A stretch of DNA of 32,370 bases from DASSKA01 sp035690905 (lineage in GTDB: Bacteria; Actinomycetota; Actinomycetes; Propionibacteriales; Nocardioidaceae), in NCBI GenBank assembly GCA_035690905.1, contig DASSKA010000133.1, positions 1 through 32,370 on the forward strand, given 5' to 3'. Shown here piece after piece: positions 1 to 6,779 of this stretch. Positions within the stretch are counted from its first letter, which is position 1, and each line of letters opens with the position of its first letter. The position numbers and the translations under genes are program-made. The notes under the pieces were generated by a model. That model was not told the origin of the DNA and ran no database searches. It worked only from the letters and a program-made list of their open reading frames with translations.

Positions 1-64
1 GGCCCGGACGGGGTTTCCGCGAGGGTTGGAGCGAGGCTTACAGCTTAGGTTTCAGCCATGCGCC

Positions 65-137
65 GCCCTCGTAGCTCAGGGGATAGAGCGTCGGTTTCCT
101 AAACCGTGCGTCGCAGGTTCGAATCCTGCCGGGGGCA
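65..137 (+). tRNA. tRNA-Arg, anticodon CCT
   Basis: A full cloverleaf can be drawn. The 7-bp acceptor stem pairs 65-71 with 130-136 and contains one G-U pair. The D arm holds TAGCTCAG, the anticodon loop reads TTCCTAA (anticodon CCT, which reads the rare AGG codon), and the T arm holds GGTTCGAATCC. The discriminator base is A137. The following bases are CCC, so the CCA end is not encoded. One mismatch sits at the base of the anticodon stem. Arginine tRNA genes are common integration points for mobile DNA, and a restriction-modification pair lies just downstream. I saw no second copy of the tRNA 3' end inside the window that would mark the other edge of an island. Confidence 0.96.
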
Positions 138-312
138 CCCATCGAAAACAGGCTTTGACCCCGCGGTTCTCCGATTCCCGCTGCAACTGGTCAAGCCGCG
201 ACCGTCCGGGAACGGCGACGGCCCGTCGGCCCACCAGCAGCAGTCCACGCATGAGGACCAATGCTGCCCAGCTGTCGGAGGTCAGGGAGACGGGGCGGCT
301 GTGGCGACGGAG

Positions 313-486
313 TCACCCCGCAGGTGGACGCGTCACCTCGAACGGGTCCCACTCCACGCCACGCCAGAACGCCTCGAGGCCGTTTTCCTGGATGAACTCG
401 CGCTCGCTCGCGTGTATCGGGTAGCAACCTGCGATGTTCACCGGGAGGTCGTGGATCAGGAAACCGAACGCCGCGGTTCTGTACAC
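313..486 (-). CDS. small ORF or gene remnant, unknown function
   Basis: Starting at GTG 486, 57 codons run to a TGA at 313-315. The product looks like a normal soluble protein segment: it includes AFGFLIHDLPVNIAGCYPIH and ends FWRGVEWDPFEVTRPPAG. Most codons end in G or C, as in neighbouring genes. No ribosome-binding site is evident before the GTG, and an in-frame stop lies 2 codons upstream. The minus strand just before it, in another frame, also reads as protein-like (GDAYVFDAPWPQ, about 541-585). This may therefore be the end of a longer gene broken by a frameshift. I do not recognise a family. Confidence 0.3.
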   Translation of the reverse strand: MYRTAAFGFLIHDLPVNIAGCYPIHASEREFIQENGLEAFWRGVEWDPFEVTRPPAG

Positions 487-520
487 GCTCGGTCAAGCAG
501 GCCCTGCCGGCAGCCAACGG

Positions 521-539
521 CTCGGTTCACCTAACCTGA
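521..539. promoter_or_regulatory. possible IdeR/DtxR iron box
   Basis: The minus strand reads TCAGGTTAGGTGAACCGAG. It matches 14 of 19 positions of the iron-box consensus TTAGGTTAGGCTAACCTAA as I recall it, including an unbroken 8-base AGGTTAGG. It lies 35 bp before the small minus ORF and 62 bp before the methyltransferase start. An IdeR-type protein is encoded at 21308-21994. Binding is an inference from sequence alone. Confidence 0.3.
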
Positions 540-585
540 GCTGTGGCCAAGGCGCGTCGAAGACGTAGGCGTCCCCGAGGCGCCG

Positions 586-591
586 TACGCT
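586..591 (+). promoter_or_regulatory. -10 box for the methyltransferase, probable leaderless start
   Basis: TACGCT fits the actinobacterial TANNNT pattern and ends 9 nt before the ATG at 601. No Shine-Dalgarno sequence lies before that ATG, so the transcript probably begins at or within a few bases of the start codon. No good -35 box is visible. Confidence 0.4.
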
Positions 592-600
592 TGGCCCACG

Positions 601-1656
601 ATGGACTCGAGCCCGGCCTTTCACCTGCACACCGGTGACGTGCGGAGCGTCTACGCGACGTGGGAGACGCCCGCGACGATCATCAGCGATGGCGCCTACG
701 GTGTCCGCGGCTTCCACGGTGACACGGTGGACGCCGAAGGGCTTCCCGAGTGGTATCGGCCGCACGTCGAGGCGTGGAGCCGGGCCGCCTCCCCGGCAAC
801 CACCCTGTGGTTTTGGAACACGGAGGTCGGGTGGGCAAGCGTCCACCCTCTGCTTGTCGAGCAGGGCTGGGAATACGTGGAGACGGTGATCTGGGACAAG
901 GGGATCGCGCACATCGCCGGCAACGTCAACGGCCAGACGATTCGTCGATTCCCCGTGGTCACGGAAGTGTGCGCCCTCTATCAGCGAAGGCCGGTCGGCC
1001 CCGCCGGAGAACCCCTTCGCGTCTGGCTTCGCAACGAGTGGTGCCGGGCGGGGTTTCCCCTCTATCGAGCCAACGAGGCCTGCGGCGTGAAGAATGCCGC
1101 CACGCGGAAGTACCTGACGCTCGACCACCTCTGGTACTTCCCGCCAGGAGACATGTTCGAGCGGCTGGCCACGTATGCCAACCAGCATGGAACAGCCACC
1201 GGCTGGCCATACTTCAGCCTGGACGGCGAGACCGTGCCGACCGCGAAGCAGTGGGACGCCATGCGGTATCGCTGGACGCATCAGCACGGCCTCACCAACG
1301 TGTGGAACCGTGGACCGCTGCACGACAGCGAGCGCCTGAAGGGCACCCTGCGGCGAGCGGCGCCCCGCGTCTACAAGCCCAGTCGCGCAAGCAGTGCCCA
1401 TCTGAACCAGAAGCCCCTCGAGTTCATGGAGCGCTTGGTGGCCGCGGTGACCGCGCCCGGCGACGTGGTCTGGGAGCCCTTTGGCGGCCTCGCCTCAGGT
1501 TCCGTCGCAGCCGTCGCCCTTGGTCGGAGAGCCTGTGTCGCGGAGCTGGACGCCGAGTTCGTCGCACTGGCCCGGGAGCGACTCGTGGAGGCCTCGCGCC
1601 ACTACGAGCCGGAGGCAGAAGCAGAAGCGGCCCAAGCGGACGAGCCAGCACAGTGA
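601..1656 (+). CDS. DNA methyltransferase of a type II restriction-modification system (beta-class layout)
   Basis: The protein has 351 residues. The putative catalytic motif IV, SDGAYG, is near residues 29-34. A motif-X-like segment, HLNQKPLEFM, is at 267-276, and the SAM-binding motif I, WEPFGG, is at 291-296, followed by a strand ending AELD. The order IV - variable target-recognition region - X - I is that of beta-class amino-methyltransferases (N6-adenine or N4-cytosine). Motif IV is unusual because the normal SPPY/DPPY diproline is absent. The tail, from about residue 336, is rich in Glu and Ala. The stop codon overlaps the start of the nuclease gene by 4 bp (GTGA), so the two are translationally coupled. 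Base composition looks less GC-rich than the flanking genes, which suggests acquisition by transfer. The recognition sequence cannot be read from this. Confidence 0.85.
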   Translation: MDSSPAFHLHTGDVRSVYATWETPATIISDGAYGVRGFHGDTVDAEGLPEWYRPHVEAWSRAASPATTLWFWNTEVGWASVHPLLVEQGWEYVETVIWDKGIAHIAGNVNGQTIRRFPVVTEVCALYQRRPVGPAGEPLRVWLRNEWCRAGFPLYRANEACGVKNAATRKYLTLDHLWYFPPGDMFERLATYANQHGTATGWPYFSLDGETVPTAKQWDAMRYRWTHQHGLTNVWNRGPLHDSERLKGTLRRAAPRVYKPSRASSAHLNQKPLEFMERLVAAVTAPGDVVWEPFGGLASGSVAAVALGRRACVAELDAEFVALARERLVEASRHYEPEAEAEAAQADEPAQ

Positions 1657-2585
1657 CGACTGACCAGTCTGGCGTCGTCCCGTTGCCTCAGAGAACTCCG
1701 CTGGGGCAGGACGCCACGAAGCTGAAGCTGCTTGGGAATGTCAAGGATGCGCTGCGGTCGCTGCCGATCTACTACTCGTCGCAAACCTTCATCGAGGGCC
1801 TGGAGTCCTCGGACCTCTTCTCCCTGAACAGTGTTCTTGGCGGAAGCATCGAGATCCAGGTCGTCGAGACCCTGAACAAGATCCGGCAGGTCTGGGATCC
1901 AGATGACGAGTGGCCCGAGCACAGGTTCGAGCGCCAGTCGCAGGCTTTTCCGGACGTCCGCCTGGTGTCCCGCACGGGAGGCACCGTCCAGACTGAGCTC
2001 GGCATCGAGCTCAAGGGCTGGTACCTCCTCAGCAAGGAGCGTGAGCCCTCCTTCCGGTACACGGTGACGCCGGCCGCGTGCGACCCCCACGACCTGCTCG
2101 TCGTCGTGCCCTGGCACCTCAAGAACGTCCTGTCCGGCGTGCCGGTCGTCTACGAGCCGTACATCGAACAAGCCCGGTACGCGGCTGACTACCGGAACTT
2201 CTACTGGCAGCACCAGCGCGGCAGCACACCCGTGGAGAAGCGAGGCATCAACTCACCCACGGAAGAGATCCATCCGTACATGCCACCCAAGACCAAGATC
2301 GCCGACAAGCCGACCCACGACTCCGGAGGAAACTTCGGTCGAGTTGCCCGCGTCCACGGGCTCATGGAGGACTACACCGAGGCGCTGCTGCAGACCCGGG
2401 TCTCCGGGGTGGAAGCCGGTCACTGGGTGAACTTCTTCAAGGCATACGCCGACTCACGCGGCCGCGACGACGTGGAGCACAAGCTCGACCGGCTGCTCGG
2501 CGCCCAGATGCGTGCCAATGCGGAGGCGGAGGCAGACCGTCTGATCGCCGCCATCGACGAGATGCGCCGACTGCTGGGACGCTGA
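1653..2585 (+). CDS. type II restriction endonuclease, PD-(D/E)XK fold (putative)
   Basis: The GTG at 1653 overlaps the methyltransferase stop as GTGA and gives 310 residues. A PD-(D/E)XK nuclease signature is visible: PD at residues 100-101, then ELK at 119-121 inside TELGIELKGW. These would be the metal-binding Asp and Glu and the catalytic Lys. The conserved core sits in the N-terminal half. The C-terminal part is charged and ends in a likely helical segment (RANAEAEADRLIAAIDEMRR). The tight overlap with a DNA methyltransferase makes a restriction role the best reading. The methylase is placed first, as expected when a new host must be protected before the nuclease appears. I cannot name a REBASE family. 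A nickase or a modification-dependent nuclease remains possible. Confidence 0.72.
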   Translation: MTTDQSGVVPLPQRTPLGQDATKLKLLGNVKDALRSLPIYYSSQTFIEGLESSDLFSLNSVLGGSIEIQVVETLNKIRQVWDPDDEWPEHRFERQSQAFPDVRLVSRTGGTVQTELGIELKGWYLLSKEREPSFRYTVTPAACDPHDLLVVVPWHLKNVLSGVPVVYEPYIEQARYAADYRNFYWQHQRGSTPVEKRGINSPTEEIHPYMPPKTKIADKPTHDSGGNFGRVARVHGLMEDYTEALLQTRVSGVEAGHWVNFFKAYADSRGRDDVEHKLDRLLGAQMRANAEAEADRLIAAIDEMRRLLGR

Positions 2586-2634
2586 CCGCCTGCCCGCCTG
2601 CAACCAGGCTCCCCCGGACCACAGGAGCACGACG

Positions 2635-3423
2635 ATGGCCTACTTCGAGCGGATCGGCGAGAGCGCCTTCCGGGCGACCGGTCACGTCGGCGGAGCCTGG
2701 GACCCCGAGGAGCAGCACATCGCGCCCGCGCTCGGGCTGCTGGCGCACGTCGTGGAGGCCGACCGGGACGCCCGCCGAGGCCCCGACCTGGTGATCGCCC
2801 GGCTCTCCTACGACATCCTCGGCACCGTTCCCGTCGACGCGGTGGAGACCGCCACCCGGGTGGTGCGGCCCGGTCGCACCATCGAGCTCGTCGAGGCCTC
2901 CCTCGGGCACAACGGCCGCGACGCCGTACTCCTGCGGGCCTGGCTCATGCGGCCCCGCGACACCGCACAGGTGGAGGCGACGTCGCTTCGGCGGATCGCG
3001 CCGCCGGAGGCCATGCCGGCCTGGGACCCGACGTCGCTGTGGCCCGGCGGGTTCATCGCGTCGGCGGAGGTACGACGGGCGCAGCTCGAACCGGGACGGG
3101 CGTCGTTCTGGGTGCGCACGCCGCTCCCCCTGATCCAGGACGAGAAGGTCAGCCGGCTCGCCAGCGCCGCAGGACTCTTCGACATCGCCAACGGGATGAC
3201 CGTGCGCGCCGACCCGCGGGAGGTCGCCTTCCCGAACGTTGACCTGACCGCCCACCTGTTCGCCGAGCCGCGAGGCGACTGGATCGGCTTCGACACCACC
3301 GTCTCCTTCGGCCCGGAAGGTCTCGGCCTGACCAGCAGCGTCATCCACGACGAGCACGGACCCATCGGCACCCTGTCGCAGATCCTCACCGTCCGGCCCA
3401 CCGGCCGACCTGACCCTCGGTGA
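2635..3423 (+). CDS. thioesterase-family protein (double hotdog, acyl-CoA thioesterase-like)
   Basis: The protein has 262 residues, the usual size of TesB-like proteins with two hotdog folds. The N-terminal half carries GHVGGAWDPEEQHIAPALGL, the typical opening of the actinobacterial thioesterase-like family, followed by VVRPGRTIELVEASL, which looks like a hotdog core strand. The C-terminal half contains VDLTAHLFAEP and GDWIGFDTTVSFGPEGLG, typical of the second fold. The likely activity is hydrolysis of an acyl-CoA thioester, with an unknown chain. An AGGAG ribosome-binding site lies before the ATG. It ends one base from the stop codon of a convergent TetR gene. A link to that regulator is possible, but nothing in the sequence shows it. 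Confidence 0.8.
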   Translation: MAYFERIGESAFRATGHVGGAWDPEEQHIAPALGLLAHVVEADRDARRGPDLVIARLSYDILGTVPVDAVETATRVVRPGRTIELVEASLGHNGRDAVLLRAWLMRPRDTAQVEATSLRRIAPPEAMPAWDPTSLWPGGFIASAEVRRAQLEPGRASFWVRTPLPLIQDEKVSRLASAAGLFDIANGMTVRADPREVAFPNVDLTAHLFAEPRGDWIGFDTTVSFGPEGLGLTSSVIHDEHGPIGTLSQILTVRPTGRPDPR

Positions 3424-3424
3424 G

Positions 3425-4060
3425 TCACCCGAACAGCTCGTGACGCAGCTGGGCCACCAGCCAGGTGCGGTACTGCTGGCTGGTCCAGCCGCGCTGCGTC
3501 ACCAGCATCTGGTACATCTGCGCCGACGTCATCGCCCAGAAGATGTCGGCCGCCCGCTCCACCCCGAGCCCGCGGCGCAGCAGCCCGCGCCGGTGCCAGT
3601 CCTCGACGGTGGGCCGCTGCCCGAGCAGCCGCCGGTGCTCGCCCTCGTCGCCGAGGGCGGCCAGGTCGGCGTCCGCTCCAGCCGCCGCGTGCACCATCTC
3701 GATCAGGTCCGCGGCCCGCTCGTACAGCCCGGCCATGAAGTCGACGGCCAGCTCCAGCTGGCGCACGCAGTCCCCCGCCGCGGTCGCGAGCTCCTCCCGG
3801 AACCGGGCCTGCTCGCGCGGGGCGATCTCGCCGAGCAGCGCAAGCAGCACCCCGCGCTTGGTTCCGAACGCGTCGTAGACCGAGCGCCGTCCCACCCCCG
3901 CGGCACGGGCGATGTCGTCCATCGAGGTGGCCGCGTAGCCCTTGCCCACGAACAGCTCGCGGGCGCGCTCGAGGATGCGCTCCCGAGACTCGCGGGCGCG
4001 CCGCTGCCGCACCGGCGAGTGGTAGCTGCGCCGAGTCCTCTTGACGTCCACCATATTCAC
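3425..4060 (-). CDS. TetR-family transcriptional regulator
   Basis: About 211 residues. The N-terminal DNA-binding domain is clear: RERILERARELFVGKGYAAT followed by SMDDIARAAGVGRRSVYDAF, the helix-turn-helix of TetR proteins, then the usual FGTKRGVLLALL. The remainder is a helical ligand-binding domain with no recognisable ligand class. Possible starts are GTG 4060, ATG 4054 and GTG 4051, and the sequence does not decide among them. The gene is divergent from the small membrane protein at 4131, with 70 bp between them, so that gene is its most likely target besides itself. The intergenic part is unusually AT-rich for this DNA (ATTATGTACGACGAATAA). Confidence 0.9.
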   Translation of the reverse strand: MNMVDVKRTRRSYHSPVRQRRARESRERILERARELFVGKGYAATSMDDIARAAGVGRRSVYDAFGTKRGVLLALLGEIAPREQARFREELATAAGDCVRQLELAVDFMAGLYERAADLIEMVHAAAGADADLAALGDEGEHRRLLGQRPTVEDWHRRGLLRRGLGVERAADIFWAMTSAQMYQMLVTQRGWTSQQYRTWLVAQLRHELFG

Positions 4061-4130
4061 CGCACATTATGTACGACGAATAACCGATGCGCCACCGGCA
4101 GGAGCCGGGGCCGAGCACCTTGGGGGTCTG
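4061..4130. promoter_or_regulatory. divergent promoter region of tetR and a membrane protein gene
   Basis: This 70-bp gap contains the most AT-rich patch nearby (about 4064-4083). On the minus strand it reads CATAAT a few bases before the tetR GTG, a good -10 match. A weak inverted repeat, TATTC/GAATA, about 29 bp across, spans 4053-4081 and could be an operator, but its arms are short. Confidence 0.35.
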
Positions 4131-4583
4131 ATGCGCTCAGCGCAGTCCACTCTGAAAGTCCTGGTACCTGCCGCCCTGGCGTTGATCGCCGTGGAGGCTG
4201 TCGTGTCCATCGCGGCCGGCTGGCCGCACCAGTTCAACGGCCACGGCCGGCCGGACCAGGTGCTGGCCGACTTCGTCGGCAGCGGCACCGCGCTGTCTCC
4301 CCCGCTGTGGCTGGTGGTCCTGCTCGCGGTCTGCTGGGCCGGCCTGCGGGCCCGCTCGCCGTGGCGGGGCATCGCCCTCGTGCTGCTCGTGCCGGTCACC
4401 GCACTGCTGACGATGGGTTCGATCGGCGAGGCCGTGGCACCGGCCACCTCCGACGTACCCCGGGCCGTGCAGCTGGTCGGCGGCGTGGTCGACGTCCTCG
4501 TCTCGCTGGCGCTGCTCCTGCTCACCGTGGTGAGCCTGGTCCAGGCACGCCGGGCTGGCGCCCAGGCGCAACCCGCGCAGTAG
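4131..4583 (+). CDS. small integral membrane protein, unknown function
   Basis: From ATG 4131 the product is 150 residues with four predicted membrane segments, around 10-32 (VLVPAALALIAVEAVVSIAA), 57-75 (LWLVVLLAVCWAGL), 82-105 (GIALVLLVPVTALLTMGSIG) and 117-140 (VDVLVSLALLLLTVVSLVQA). It has no catalytic motif that I can recognise. It is divergent from a TetR gene and is probably controlled by it, which is a common arrangement for small efflux or stress membrane proteins. It ends 12 bp before the stop of the convergent AI-2E-family gene. Confidence 0.7.
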   Translation: MRSAQSTLKVLVPAALALIAVEAVVSIAAGWPHQFNGHGRPDQVLADFVGSGTALSPPLWLVVLLAVCWAGLRARSPWRGIALVLLVPVTALLTMGSIGEAVAPATSDVPRAVQLVGGVVDVLVSLALLLLTVVSLVQARRAGAQAQPAQ

Positions 4584-4595
4584 GGGTCGGCGAGG

Positions 4596-5762
4596 TCAGG
4601 TCCGGCGCCGGCGCGGCAGGCGCCGTCGGGACTGGCGGGGTGGACGCGGCGGTCGGATCGCGGTGACTGCCTGGTTCTCCTCGGCGATCAGCTCGTAGCG
4701 GTGGCCGTAGGTCTCGACCAGGGCCTGGGCCGCGGCCACCACCGGGATCGACACCAAGGCGCCGACCGGCCCGAACAGCGCGGCGCCGGCGATCACCGCG
4801 CCGAACGCGACCGCGGGGTGGATCTGCATGGTGCGGGCGGTCACCCGCGGAGCGAACAGGTAGTTCTCGACCTGCTGGTAGCCGGTCCCGAAGAGCACCA
4901 CCCAGACGGCGTCGAGAGGTTGCACGGAGAGCGCGATCAGCGCCGGTAGCGCGATGGCCAGGTAGGTGCCGATCGTCGGGATGAACTGCGAGACCAGGCC
5001 GGTCCAGATGGCCAGCGGGAGCCAGTACGGCACACCGAGCAGCAACAGGAAGATTCCGGTGAGCAGCGAGCTCAGCGCGGCCAGCACGAGGCGGGAGACG
5101 ACGTACCCGCCGGTCTTGTCGACCGCGATCGCCCACACGGTGGCGATCACCTGCTGCTGCTTGGGTGGGAACCAGCTCGATACCGTGCGTCGCAGCTTGG
5201 GTCCTTCCGCGGAGGCGTAGAAGGCGAACAGCAGCAGGGTGAACGCCTGGAACACCAGCCCGAACACGGACGCCACCAAGCCGACCACGCCGGGCGTGAG
5301 GTTGGCGACGATCTGCTGGACCCTGGCGGAGGTCAGCCCGAGCGAGTCGACGATGTGGCCGGCGACGAAGTGGGTGCCGAAGGTCCGGTTCACCCAGTCG
5401 ACCCCCTGCGCCACCAGGCTGGGCAGCGCCCCGAACAGCTGCACGACCTGCTGCACCAGCAGCGCGCCGAAGGCAGCGGTGAAGCCGAGGACGGCGAGGG
5501 TCATCATCAGCATCACCAGCCCGGTGGCCAGTCCACGGCGCCACCCGCGCCGCTCGAGCCGGTTGACCATCGGCTCGATGCTGATCCCGAACATCCAGGC
5601 GAGGAACACGATGCCGAGCAGCGTGCTCAGCCCGTCGAACAGCCACATCACCACTTGGAACGCGGCGACCATGGCCAGCACGAGCAGCACGCCGCGGCCC
5701 AGCCAGCGCGGTGGCTCCTGCCACCAGCCCTCCGGCTGCGGCGCCGCGATCTTCTCGGTCAT
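4596..5762 (-). CDS. AI-2E family transporter (PerM/UPF0118-type membrane protein)
   Basis: About 388 residues, with the layout of the AI-2E exporter family: an N-terminal group of membrane segments (LVLAMVAAFQVVMWLFDGL onward), a central soluble region with long amphipathic helices (LVAQGVDWVNRTFGTHFVAG) and a C-terminal block including FLLLLGVPYWLPLAIWTGL and the family-typical FIPTIGTYLAIALPALIAL. The tail is very rich in Arg and Pro. ATG 5762 is preferred over the in-frame GTG 5771, because a GGAGG lies 8 nt before the ATG but overlaps the GTG. Members export autoinducer-2 or act as sodium/proton antiporters. The substrate here is unknown. Confidence 0.85.
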   Translation of the reverse strand: MTEKIAAPQPEGWWQEPPRWLGRGVLLVLAMVAAFQVVMWLFDGLSTLLGIVFLAWMFGISIEPMVNRLERRGWRRGLATGLVMLMMTLAVLGFTAAFGALLVQQVVQLFGALPSLVAQGVDWVNRTFGTHFVAGHIVDSLGLTSARVQQIVANLTPGVVGLVASVFGLVFQAFTLLLFAFYASAEGPKLRRTVSSWFPPKQQQVIATVWAIAVDKTGGYVVSRLVLAALSSLLTGIFLLLLGVPYWLPLAIWTGLVSQFIPTIGTYLAIALPALIALSVQPLDAVWVVLFGTGYQQVENYLFAPRVTARTMQIHPAVAFGAVIAGAALFGPVGALVSIPVVAAAQALVETYGHRYELIAEENQAVTAIRPPRPPRQSRRRLPRRRRT

Positions 5763-5942
5763 CACCGCCACCTCCGCGGCAGTGTCGGTCCAGCCGCGGC
5801 TGCCGCACCTCCACGCTAGGCCGGTCCCGGCGCGATGGGCCCTGCCCGAAGTGAGGGAGGCGGCGGGACTTTCGGCTCTGCACCGGTCCCGTTCCGCATG
5901 GTCGGATCGAGCCGAAGGATTGCGCCCGAAGCGGAGGTGGTC

Positions 5943-6281
5943 GTGGCATCAGGGCTGCAGGTCGGACCTCGGACACCGCCGGTGGAACCGGGCGTGTACT
6001 TCCTGCCCCGGCACCGGGTCGGCTGGTGGGCGGTCGCGCTGCTGGTGGTGACCAGCCTCTACCCGGTCTACTTCGGGTCGCTGGAGAACCTGATCGGCAG
6101 TGGCCTGGCACTGTTCACCGTGGCGTTCATCATCGCCGTGGGCTCGCTCGGCACCGGGTCGGTCGCGCTGTTCCTGGTCCGGGACCGGTCGGTCCTGCTC
6201 AGCCTCGTCTACGCGGTCGCGGTGTTCCTGGTGCTCGTCGGTCTGATGTTCGGGCTGGCGCTGCTGTTCCTGGGGCTCTGA
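5943..6281 (+). CDS. small membrane protein, unknown function
   Basis: GTG 5943 follows a GGAGG at 5933-5937 and gives 112 residues. The open frame continues upstream to 5835, but that part looks non-coding. A short hydrophilic N-terminus is followed by three predicted membrane segments: about 27-43 (WWAVALLVVTSLYPVYF), 46-75 (NLIGSGLALFTVAFIIAVGS) and 83-110 (LLSLVYAVAVFLVLVGLMFG). I see no known motif. The gap before it (5763-5942) is shared with the divergent AI-2E gene, and I see no clear promoter there. Confidence 0.6.
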   Translation: MASGLQVGPRTPPVEPGVYFLPRHRVGWWAVALLVVTSLYPVYFGSLENLIGSGLALFTVAFIIAVGSLGTGSVALFLVRDRSVLLSLVYAVAVFLVLVGLMFGLALLFLGL

Positions 6282-6283
6282 CG

Positions 6284-6326
6284 GGCGGCTCCGAGGCGCT
6301 CGCTGGCGCTCGCTCCTCAACCACCG
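6284..6326. repeat. dispersed GGTGGTTGAGGAGCGAGCG-type palindromic repeat, copy A
   Basis: On the minus strand this begins GGTGGTTGAGGAGCGAGCG, continues with a second GCGAGCG block and ends GGAGCCGCC, so its outer ends form an imperfect inverted repeat. It lies between the convergent ends of the membrane protein (6281) and the cytosine deaminase (6330). A closely related copy is at 11554-11594. Its position suggests a repeat that also works as a two-way terminator. Confidence 0.6.
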
Positions 6327-6329
6327 TGG

Positions 6330-6779
6330 TCAGTCGACGCCGATGTCCTCGTTCCACAGCGCGGGGTTCGCGGCGATGAAGTCGGTCATCATCGCCACGC
6401 ACTCCGGGTCGTCGAGCACGACCACCTCGACGCCGTTCTCGGCCAGCCAGTCGTGGCCGCCGTAGAACGTGCGGGCCTCGCCGATCACCACCCGCGAGAT
6501 GCCGAACTGGCGGATCAGGCCGCTGCAGAACCAGCACGGAGACAGCGTGGTGACCATCGTCGTACCCCGGTAGCTGCGCTGCCGCCCGGCGTTCCGGAAC
6601 GCCGAGGTCTCCCCGTGCATGGTGGGGTCGTCGTCCTGCACGCGCCGGTTGTGGCCCCGGCCGAGCAGCGTCCCGTCGGCGCCGAACAGCGCGCCGCCGA
6701 TCGGGATGCCGCCCTCGGCCAGGCCCTGCCTCGCCTCCTCGACGGCGACCGCGAGCATCTCCCGGTCGTCGATGCTCAC
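6330..6779 (-). CDS. cytosine deaminase, yeast FCY1-like
   Basis: The protein has 149 residues and belongs to the zinc-dependent cytidine/deoxycytidylate deaminase fold. Zinc and catalytic residues are visible as HGE (His55, Glu57) and PCWFC (Cys82, Cys85). The HGE form, the SPC..C context and the C-terminal run EVVVLDDPECVAMMTDFI ending NEDIGVD follow the small fungal enzyme Fcy1 rather than the large bacterial CodA amidohydrolase. The expected reaction is cytosine to uracil plus ammonia. The start, GTG 6779, overlaps the stop of the upstream permease as GTGA, so uptake and deamination are translationally coupled in one salvage operon. Guanine deaminases share the fold, but the FCY1-like C-terminus makes cytosine the better substrate call. 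Confidence 0.85.
   Translation of the reverse strand: MSIDDREMLAVAVEEARQGLAEGGIPIGGALFGADGTLLGRGHNRRVQDDDPTMHGETSAFRNAGRQRSYRGTTMVTTLSPCWFCSGLIRQFGISRVVIGEARTFYGGHDWLAENGVEVVVLDDPECVAMMTDFIAANPALWNEDIGVD

Larger units (their letters stand above)
138..600. other. gap between tRNA-Arg and the restriction-modification genes
   Basis: This 463-bp stretch has no convincing full-length gene. It holds a small minus-strand ORF with normal actinobacterial codon use (313-486, listed separately), a 19-bp sequence resembling an IdeR/DtxR iron box (521-539) and a likely -10 box for the methyltransferase (586-591). It may be debris from a gene disrupted when the restriction-modification genes arrived. Confidence 0.6.

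Noticed and set aside
65..137. tRNA-Arg 3' end as attachment site of an integrated element
   Set aside because: No second copy of the tRNA 3' end and no integrase gene were seen in the window, so the idea cannot be supported here.
76..261. Minus-strand ORF ending PPAGFEPATHGLGNRRSIP
   Set aside because: This peptide is the well-known artefact of translating a tRNA gene on its opposite strand; the tRNA at 65-137 explains it.
493..1401. Long minus-strand ORF opposite the methyltransferase
   Set aside because: It is an antisense shadow in GC-rich DNA: no family resemblance, Arg/Pro/Gly-rich, and the plus-strand gene has clear motifs.
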